Made by a program: the position numbers and the translations under genes | Source: an uncultured Acidobacteriaceae bacterium | Lineage (GTDB): Bacteria > Acidobacteriota > Terriglobia > Terriglobales > Acidobacteriaceae | Length of the DNA: 12,167 bases | Assembly (NCBI GenBank): GCA_903842845.1 | Contig: CAIMNN010000044.1 | Coordinates: 1 to 12,167, forward strand | Direction of reading: 5' to 3' | Notes under the pieces: generated by a model | Databases searched by the model: none | Told to the model about the DNA's origin: nothing | Seen by the model: only the letters and a program-made list of their open reading frames with translations | Part shown: positions 6,987 to 12,167 of the stretch, piece by piece | How the letters are laid out: each line of letters starts with the position of its first letter | Position numbering within the stretch: position 1 is the first letter of the stretch

Positions 6987-7358
6987 TTAACTCCAATTCA
7001 ACACACCCTTGGCCCACGCCCACGCCAGTCCTTCCACCAGCAGCAGCACAAACACAAGCATCGCCATACACGCCGCCACGCCCAGTCCTGTAAACGAGAC
7101 CGCAAACGGCAGCAGGAAGATCGCTTCCACGTCAAAGATCAGAAAAAGTATGGCGTAAAGGTAGTACGCAGGGCGGAACTGCACCCACGCGTCGCCCTTC
7201 GATTCAAGCCCGCACTCGTAGATCGCGTTCTTGATCGCATTGCGTTTTTGTGGTGAGTAGATGCGTGCCCAGAGCCAGGCCAACCCCAATGGGGCCAACC
7301 CAAATCCCAGAGCCGCAAAAAAAAGTACTGCCAGTGCAAAATAAGGACTCGTAGCCAT
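6987..7358 (-). CDS. nuoA: NADH-quinone oxidoreductase subunit A (NuoA)
   Basis: NuoA is the first gene of the operon and a small membrane subunit at the interface of the arms. The 123-residue length and three transmembrane helices are typical. The diagnostic loop is intact: AIYECGLESKGDAWVQFR, containing the conserved Cys of the loop that moves with the quinone site, followed by AYYLYAILFLIFDVEAIFLL, with the conserved Asp-Val-Glu in helix 2. The ribosome binding site is weak (AAAGAG close to the ATG). A candidate promoter lies about 70 bp upstream. The gene is divergent from the multiheme cytochrome gene. Confidence 0.97.
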   Translation of the reverse strand: MATSPYFALAVLFFAALGFGLAPLGLAWLWARIYSPQKRNAIKNAIYECGLESKGDAWVQFRPAYYLYAILFLIFDVEAIFLLPFAVSFTGLGVAACMAMLVFVLLLVEGLAWAWAKGVLNWS

Positions 7359-7425
7359 CTCTTTAATCCCAAGGTACCAGTTTTGATGCTGCTTTGGCTA
7401 AGGGGCCAGTGCTCAAATCAGCCCA

Positions 7426-7455
7426 ATTATCCACGTTGCACTCCGCACATCCCAA
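7426..7455 (-). promoter_or_regulatory. Candidate sigma-70-type promoter for the nuo operon
   Basis: On the minus strand TTGGGA (7450-7455) is followed after 18 bases by GATAAT (7426-7431). These match the sigma-70 consensus at 4 of 6 and 5 of 6 positions. Transcription would begin near 7419, giving a leader of about 60 bases before the nuoA start. The match is by eye and could be chance in a region of this size. Confidence 0.35.
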
Positions 7456-7520
7456 TACGCGGAACCTTATGCAAGATAGGCATCCATCGACTCCATCGTC
7501 GGTGACGACGCACACACATT

Positions 7521-7535
7521 TTTGATGAAATCAAA
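7521..7535. promoter_or_regulatory. Perfect palindrome TTTGAT-GAA-ATCAAA, possible operator
   Basis: The arms TTTGAT and ATCAAA are exact inverted copies around a 3-base centre. The core TTGAT...ATCAA equals the half-sites of an FNR-type box, but that box has a 4-base spacer and this one has 3. It lies 163 bp upstream of nuoA and about 190 bp upstream of the cytochrome start, so it could serve either gene. A binding role is inference. Confidence 0.35.
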
Positions 7536-7722
7536 GCTCACCAACCTACTCCCGTTCCCCTACCCAGCCCTTTTCATCCTGCGCAAATCAATTCCAAAAT
7601 CAACCTAACGATTGAAGACACCACCACACCCGCCTTCTGTAAGCTGATTCTGAGGTCAACCCCTGCAATTCAGCTCCATCCGGTTGCCAAATATCAGCAA
7701 GCTCTTCCCCGGGAGTCGTTCC

Positions 7723-10098
7723 ATGTCCAGCTTCTCTGCTCGCCGCCTGCTCCAGCTCACGGTATTTCTTGCCGCTATCACTATTACTATTGCCACTTTG
7801 GCCTCCCTCGCCCACGTCCGCGCGGCAAAAGGCACCGGCGCCTCGGACCCGGTTGCATCGGACTCAACTCCCTCATCCACTCCCGCCCCTGCTCCACCCA
7901 CCTCAGCCTTCCATAACTCCATCGTCGGCCGCTACAACTACGCCTTCGGAAAAGACACTCCCTTCCTCCCCTCAAACGCCACCACCGCCAACGGCCAGTT
8001 CTACGACCCCAAATCCTTCTATACCGCCCAGTACTGCGGACACTGCCACAAAGAGAGCCTCCACCAGTGGCGTCAGTCCGTCCACTCCAACTCCTTCCGT
8101 TCCCCCTGGTATCTCAAGAACGTCAACCTTCTTATCTCCGACAAGGGGGTACAGTACTCCCGCCATTGCGAGGGTTGCCACAATCCTGTTGCACTTTTCT
8201 CCGGTGACCTCTCCCAAGGCATGCCTAAAAAGCGTCCCTTCGAGGATGAAGGCGTCACCTGCTCCACATGCCACTCCATCACCAGCGTCAACCCCACAGG
8301 TACCGGCAGTTACGTCATGGGCACGCCCGCCGTCCTCGTCGATGACAAAGGCCAGCCCATCACCCGCCCCGTCACTGACGCCGAAATCCTCGCCCATCTC
8401 GACCGCCACTCCAAAGCCGTCATGCGCCCCTTCTATCGGACCAGCGACTTCTGCGCCGGTTGCCACAAGGCCGCAATCCCGCGCATGCTCAACGACTACA
8501 AGTGGCTCCGCGCCTTCACCGTCTACGACGAGTGGCAGGCCGCCAGCTTCACCAAGCAGTCCCCCCTCCCCTTCTATCGCAAAGACTCCGTCTCCTCCTG
8601 CCAAACCTGCCACATGCAGCGCGAGGGCATCACCGAAGACTCACCCGACCCCGGCGCTAAGCTCGACGAAAAAACCAATCAATCCACGCTCGCCAGCCAC
8701 CGCTGGCTCGGCGGCAACTCGCTCGTCCCCGCCTACTTCAACTACCCCGAGCAGGCTGAAAAGCTCAAGACCTTCCTCCAAAAAGGCTTCGACGGCAAAG
8801 GCGTTCTCAACGTCGACATCTTCGCCCTTGAAGTTGATAAGGACGCAACCCACTCCTCCGCCGACACCAACGACCTCATTGCACCTCTCGGCCGCGTCCC
8901 CTTCAACCTCCACGCCGGACAAACCCTCGTCGCTGACGTCCTCGTCCAGAACAAAGGCATCGCGCACACCTTCGTCCCCGAGCAGCGCGACTTCTACGAA
9001 GCCTGGGTCGACTTCACCGTCAAGGACGCATCCGGCAAAATCCTCGTTGAAAGCGGCTTCATCAAGCCCAACGGCGACCTCGACCCCTCCGCGCACTCCT
9101 TCACCAACCGCATCATCAACGCCAAGGGCGAGTACAACGACCTCCACCAGATCTGGCGCAATCGCGTCCTCGCCTACAACAACGCCCTCCAATCCGGCCG
9201 CTCTCAGCTCGCGCGTTATCGCTTCCGCATTCCCAAGGACCTCAACAGCGACCTCACCATCACCGCCACAGTCAAGTACCGCCGCTTTGACCAGCACTTC
9301 ATCGACTACGCCATGGAGAAGGAACACTACCCCATGCCCGTCATCGACGTCGCCTCCTCTTCACGCACCCTCCACATCGGCGACAATCAGCCCATCGATC
9401 CCGCATCCGCTGAAAACCCGGTAGGTGAAAATCCCACATGGATGCGCTGGAACAACTACGGCATCGCCCTCCTCGACGCGCAGCAATATCAATCCTCCGT
9501 CGCCGCATTCACTCAGGTCGCCAAGCTTCGCCCCGACTACGCCGACGCCTACACCAACATTGCCCTCGTCGACGTTCTCTGGGAAAAATACGACGACGCC
9601 AAGCCCAACGTCGCCAAAGCCCTCTCGCTTCTCCCCGGTGACCCGCGCGCCCTATACTACCGCGCACTCGTTGAGCGCAACGCCGGCTCCGTCGACGACG
9701 CCATCTCCGACCTCTCCGCCATCCTCGTCAAATATCCCCGCTCCAAAGACGCGCTCCGCGAGCTCGGCTTCAGCTACTACCAGCAGCACAACTACCCCAA
9801 GGCCCGCGACAACTACGAGCAGCTCCAGAAGATCGACCCCGACGATCTCTCCGCTCACTACATCCTCGCCATCCTCTACCGCCGCCTCGGCGACAAGCAG
9901 AAGGCCGCCATCGAGAGCGCAAAATTCGCTGACCAAAAGGACGACCCCACTGCCAGCGTCTACGCCCTCCAGTTCCTCCGCAAACACACCGAAGTCGCAA
10001 AGGAATCCGTTCCCTGGCACGCACACGACCTCACCGGCGACCCCGAAAAAACCCTCGACAAGATCGACTACAAATACATCCCCGGCGCGGGTCTCTAA
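7723..10098 (+). CDS. Exported pentaheme c-type cytochrome with C-terminal TPR domain
   Basis: This is a 791-residue periplasmic or surface electron-transfer protein. I chose the ATG at 7723, with GGGAG 7 bases upstream; it gives a clean signal peptide (MSSFSARR, then a hydrophobic core to about residue 30). A Pro/Ser/Thr-rich linker follows at about 45-60. Five heme-attachment CxxCH motifs come next: CGHCH (105), CEGCH (149), CSTCH (180), CAGCH (244) and CQTCH (293). This region resembles cytochrome c-554-type domains. Residues of about 390-540 form a beta-rich domain (VQNKGIAHTF, WVDFTVKDASGKILVESG, YRRFDQHF). About five TPR repeats fill residues 574-743, with DYADAYTNIALVD and DDLSAHYILAILYRRLGD as clear examples. 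No enzyme signature is evident, so the substrate and redox partner are unknown. The gene is monocistronic-looking, divergent from nuoA, and closed by a strong terminator. Confidence 0.93.
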   Translation: MSSFSARRLLQLTVFLAAITITIATLASLAHVRAAKGTGASDPVASDSTPSSTPAPAPPTSAFHNSIVGRYNYAFGKDTPFLPSNATTANGQFYDPKSFYTAQYCGHCHKESLHQWRQSVHSNSFRSPWYLKNVNLLISDKGVQYSRHCEGCHNPVALFSGDLSQGMPKKRPFEDEGVTCSTCHSITSVNPTGTGSYVMGTPAVLVDDKGQPITRPVTDAEILAHLDRHSKAVMRPFYRTSDFCAGCHKAAIPRMLNDYKWLRAFTVYDEWQAASFTKQSPLPFYRKDSVSSCQTCHMQREGITEDSPDPGAKLDEKTNQSTLASHRWLGGNSLVPAYFNYPEQAEKLKTFLQKGFDGKGVLNVDIFALEVDKDATHSSADTNDLIAPLGRVPFNLHAGQTLVADVLVQNKGIAHTFVPEQRDFYEAWVDFTVKDASGKILVESGFIKPNGDLDPSAHSFTNRIINAKGEYNDLHQIWRNRVLAYNNALQSGRSQLARYRFRIPKDLNSDLTITATVKYRRFDQHFIDYAMEKEHYPMPVIDVASSSRTLHIGDNQPIDPASAENPVGENPTWMRWNNYGIALLDAQQYQSSVAAFTQVAKLRPDYADAYTNIALVDVLWEKYDDAKPNVAKALSLLPGDPRALYYRALVERNAGSVDDAISDLSAILVKYPRSKDALRELGFSYYQQHNYPKARDNYEQLQKIDPDDLSAHYILAILYRRLGDKQKAAIESAKFADQKDDPTASVYALQFLRKHTEVAKESVPWHAHDLTGDPEKTLDKIDYKYIPGAGL

Positions 10099-10109
10099 TC
10101 TTCCCCCTA

Positions 10110-10147
10110 TGCCCTGGTCTCCATCAACGGACTGGGGCAGTTTTTTT
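10110..10147 (+). terminator. Intrinsic terminator of the cytochrome gene
   Basis: TGCCCTGGTCT can pair with GGACTGGGGCA over about 10-11 positions, including a few G-U pairs, leaving a short loop (about CCATCAAC). The stem is followed directly by G and seven T residues (10141-10147). It begins 11 bases after the cytochrome stop codon, the expected position for a rho-independent terminator. Confidence 0.85.
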
Positions 10148-10446
10148 GCGCTGAGGCATTCGCTTGCAGTTCAGTTATCGACTAGTTTGTGACTTAGCTC
10201 ACTCCACTTAGTGACTGACAGCACTCAAAAATTTGCCCAGTCATAAATCTGCAATAAAATTAATATAGATAATTCTCCACCCAATTCAGGTTGTTTTGCT
10301 TGTATCTGGCGTGTGAGTTAATAACAACAATGCGATAAAAAAATAACTTGCTGTTAAATCAGTAAATAATAACCACGTACCTTACTGTAGCGTACTTTTG
10401 TTCATACCTTTTTCACTCTACACTGTCCATAATTTGTACACTCTTT
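10148..10446. other. AT-rich intergenic region upstream of the kelch gene
   Basis: No coding region is evident in these 300 bp. By direct count, 10201-10440 has 81 G+C in 240 bases (about 34%), and 10321-10380 only 16 in 60, far below the flanking genes. AT-rich stretches such as ATAAAATTAATATAGATAAT (10254-10273) and GATAAAAAAATAACTTG (10334-10350) could hold the kelch-gene promoter, but I find no pair of promoter boxes good enough to call. Confidence 0.7.
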
Positions 10447-10475
10447 CCGCCTTCGGGTTCGGAGGCGGTTTTTTT
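10447..10475 (+). terminator. Terminator-like hairpin in the leader of the kelch gene
   Basis: A perfect 6-bp GC stem (CCGCCT with AGGCGG) encloses a 10-base loop (TCGGGTTCGG) and is followed directly by seven T residues. It ends 24 bases before the AGGAGGT ribosome binding site of the next gene. It cannot belong to the cytochrome gene, which has its own terminator 300 bp upstream. It may end a short leader transcript, act as an attenuator, or end an unrecognised small RNA. Confidence 0.7.
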
Positions 10476-10509
10476 AGTCCAGCTGACCATTTGCTCACAG
10501 GAGGTGTTT

Positions 10510-12102
10510 ATGTCGTTTTGGAAATCCATTCGTGTGTTCACACTCACCGCTGCACTCTCACTTTTGCTCCACTGCACCGCCGGTGCGCAGGTCGGCACTT
10601 GGACCTGGCAAGCCGGTAGTAACACCGGCGATGCCATCGGTAATTACACCGCACCCGGCGCTGTACCGGGTGCACGTCAAGGCGCTGCCAACTGGTCTGA
10701 CGCCAACGGCAATCTCTGGCTCTTCGGCGGCCAGGACGATACCGGCTACCTCAACGATCTCTGGGAGTACACTCCCTCCACCAACACCTGGACCTTCGTC
10801 GGCGGAAGCTCTGGTCACAACCAGTCCGGCACTTACGGCACTCAGGGCTCGGCAGGCATCGCAAACATACCCGGCGCGCGGTATGAAGAAGCCTTCACCA
10901 CAGACACGCAGGGTAACTTCTGGCTCTTCGGCGGTTATGGCGTCGACGCACTTGGTAACATCGGTTACCTCGGCGACCTATGGGAGTACAACGTCACCAG
11001 CGGTAAGTGGACATGGTGGGGCGGTAGCACTTCTTACAATCCCTACTCTATCTATGGCGCGCTCGGTGCTGCTTCAGCCACCTTCCAGCCCGCAGGTGCT
11101 GAATCCCCCGCCCTCTCCATTGATAACTCCGGCAATGCATGGCTCTTTGGCGGCTACACCTACTCTGGCTACACCAATGCCGTTTGGGAGCTGAATACTT
11201 CCAATCTCTACTGGGCATGGCAAAGTGGTTCGGTCACCTCGTTCTTCTTGGCCCCGGTCTACTCCGGCACACCTGATCCAGGCTCCGTCTACAACCCCAA
11301 CTTCTGGACAGACGCCAGCGGCAATCTCTGGATCTTTGGTGGTACTTACCTCTCCATCCCTGACTCAAATGAAATTTGGCAGTTCAACATCTCTACTAAA
11401 ACCTGGGCCCTGCAAAACTCCTCCACCTATACAAATGGTGTCGGCGTCTACGGCGTCGCTGGAACTCCAGCCGCTGCAAATATCCCCGGTGGTCGTTACG
11501 CTGCTGCAAGCGCTATGGATGCTTCAGGCAACCTCTGGCTCTTCGGCGGCATCGGTTATAACACCCTGCCCTATGACGGCTACCTCAACGAAGTGACAAG
11601 CCTCAATTCCACCTCCAACAACTGGACCTGGTGGAGCGGAAGCAACAGCGCCTACTATCTCACCGGCGTATACGGTTCTCTCGGCGTGCCCGATGCAGGC
11701 AACTATCCCGGCAGCCGTTTTGCAGGCAATCTCTGGGTCGACAGCACTGGCAACATCTGGGTCTTCGGCGGCAACGGGTTTGACTCCGCCGGAAACCTCG
11801 ACAACCTCAACGACCTCTGGGAATACAACCATCATCCCTTCGCTGCAAACCCAGTCATCGCTCCGGGCTCTGAGAGCATCAACGACCCAGTCAACGTCAC
11901 CATCACTGACTCCACTCCCGGCGCTACCATCTACTACACCACGGATGGCTCCACCCCCATCACCAGCCCGACAACACAAACCTACTCCGGCCAGTTCACC
12001 ATCTACTCCTCGGCCACCGTCAACGCCGTCGCTGTAGCCAACAACTACGCCAACAGTTCCTACATTACCAGTGGCTACGTCGCCTGTTTCTGGCTCAGTT
12101 GA
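10510..12102 (+). CDS. Secreted kelch-like beta-propeller protein with C-terminal chitobiase-type domain
   Basis: This 530-residue exported protein is probably extracellular. The ATG at 10510 has a perfect AGGAGGT site a few bases upstream; the in-frame GTG at 10504 lies inside that site and is unlikely. A signal peptide spans residues 1-27, with likely cleavage after AGA. Six repeats of the type D-x-x-GN-x-W-[LIV]-FGG are visible near residues 66, 133, 206, 269, 338 and 412, most continuing into a LNDLWEY-like strand and a W-x-W strand. This pattern matches kelch/galactose-oxidase-type propellers. The N-terminal GTWTWQAGS looks like the W-x-W strand missing from repeat six, which would close a six-bladed ring. 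Residues of about 447-523 match the chitobiase/beta-hexosaminidase C-terminal family (STPGATIYYTTDGSTPIT). No catalytic residues can be assigned; a carbohydrate-binding or adhesive role is inference. Confidence 0.9.
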   Translation: MSFWKSIRVFTLTAALSLLLHCTAGAQVGTWTWQAGSNTGDAIGNYTAPGAVPGARQGAANWSDANGNLWLFGGQDDTGYLNDLWEYTPSTNTWTFVGGSSGHNQSGTYGTQGSAGIANIPGARYEEAFTTDTQGNFWLFGGYGVDALGNIGYLGDLWEYNVTSGKWTWWGGSTSYNPYSIYGALGAASATFQPAGAESPALSIDNSGNAWLFGGYTYSGYTNAVWELNTSNLYWAWQSGSVTSFFLAPVYSGTPDPGSVYNPNFWTDASGNLWIFGGTYLSIPDSNEIWQFNISTKTWALQNSSTYTNGVGVYGVAGTPAAANIPGGRYAAASAMDASGNLWLFGGIGYNTLPYDGYLNEVTSLNSTSNNWTWWSGSNSAYYLTGVYGSLGVPDAGNYPGSRFAGNLWVDSTGNIWVFGGNGFDSAGNLDNLNDLWEYNHHPFAANPVIAPGSESINDPVNVTITDSTPGATIYYTTDGSTPITSPTTQTYSGQFTIYSSATVNAVAVANNYANSSYITSGYVACFWLS

Positions 12103-12167
12103 GCTTGGTGTTAACGTGCCTGTCAACCCGGAACCAACAACCCCGGTTAACGCAATACTGTAAGAAA
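12103..12167. other. Sequence after the kelch gene
   Basis: These 65 bases to the window edge contain no terminator hairpin with a T-run. The +2 frame, which is open across the end of the kelch gene, continues here to a TAA at 12161-12163 (see findings). Confidence 0.5.

Larger units (their letters stand above)
7359..7722. other. Divergent intergenic region between nuoA and the cytochrome gene
   Basis: This 364 bp region separates two divergently transcribed electron-transfer genes and must hold the start signals of both. I see a candidate minus-strand promoter (7426-7455) and a perfect palindrome (7521-7535), listed separately. On the plus strand I find no convincing -35/-10 pair for the cytochrome gene. 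A TTG at 7684 would extend that gene upstream in frame, but it has no ribosome binding site. No RNA gene or small coding region stands out. Confidence 0.7.

Noticed and set aside
7972..9327. Minus-strand frames of 213 and 228 codons antisense to the cytochrome gene
   Set aside because: Gly/Val/Glu-rich composition is a mirror of the GC-biased codons of the real gene; there are no motifs and no ribosome binding site of note.
7769..9424. 551-codon plus-strand frame inside the cytochrome gene
   Set aside because: It is a Ser/Pro/Thr-rich out-of-frame shadow; the frame of the cytochrome has five heme motifs and TPRs.
10498..10512. GTG at 10504 as the kelch gene start
   Set aside because: It lies inside the AGGAGGT ribosome binding site that serves the ATG at 10510.
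10525..10590. Lipoprotein signal in the kelch protein (LLHC)
   Set aside because: The residue before Cys is His, which does not fit a lipobox; an AGA-Q signal peptidase I site follows.
11524..12126. 200-codon minus-strand frame antisense to the kelch gene
   Set aside because: Low-complexity Gly/Val/Asp-rich shadow of the propeller repeats.
1..12167. CRISPR arrays, tRNA or rRNA genes, insertion sequences
   Set aside because: I saw no spaced direct repeats of CRISPR length, no tRNA-like cloverleaf, no transposase coding region and no rRNA sequence.

Overview
The window looks like chromosomal DNA of a moderately GC-rich Gram-negative bacterium. The style of the genes suggests Acidobacteriota (Terriglobia-like): a complex I cluster lacking nuoEFG, short GGG-rich intergenic repeats, a secreted multiheme-TPR cytochrome, and a kelch/chitobiase-domain secreted protein. 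This assignment is inference from gene style, not from a marker gene.

Positions 1-7358 (minus strand) hold a respiratory complex I (NADH:quinone oxidoreductase, type I) operon. It reads, in transcription order, nuoA - nuoB - nuoC - nuoD - small exported protein - nuoI - nuoH - nuoJ - nuoK - nuoL, and nuoL runs off the left edge. Coupling is tight: B/C, J/K and I/H overlap, C/D share one base, and most genes have a strong AGGAGG-like ribosome binding site. Two things depart from the textbook order. The electron-input genes nuoE, nuoF and nuoG are not where they are expected, between nuoD and nuoH. In addition, nuoI precedes nuoH, whereas the usual order is H then I. The slot between nuoD and nuoI holds a 170-residue exported protein whose sequence pattern faintly recalls Hcp (type VI tube) proteins. 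Short 7-8 bp tandem repeats occupy two operon junctions (nuoD/small gene and nuoA/nuoB).

Positions 7359-7722 are a divergent intergenic region. It contains a candidate sigma-70-like promoter for nuoA and a perfect TTTGAT-N3-ATCAAA palindrome resembling a CRP/FNR-type site with a one-base-short spacer.

Positions 7723-10098 (plus strand) encode an exported pentaheme c-type cytochrome fused to a C-terminal TPR domain, followed by a convincing intrinsic terminator. A roughly 400 bp AT-rich gap follows (about 34% GC over 10201-10440). It ends in a second terminator-like hairpin placed just upstream of the last gene's ribosome binding site.

Positions 10510-12102 (plus strand) encode a secreted six-repeat kelch-like beta-propeller with a C-terminal chitobiase/beta-hexosaminidase-type domain.

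Functionally, the nuo genes build the quinone-reducing and proton-pumping arms of complex I. The divergent cytochrome is another electron-transfer protein, but no direct link to complex I can be shown from sequence. The kelch gene is probably an unrelated surface or extracellular protein.
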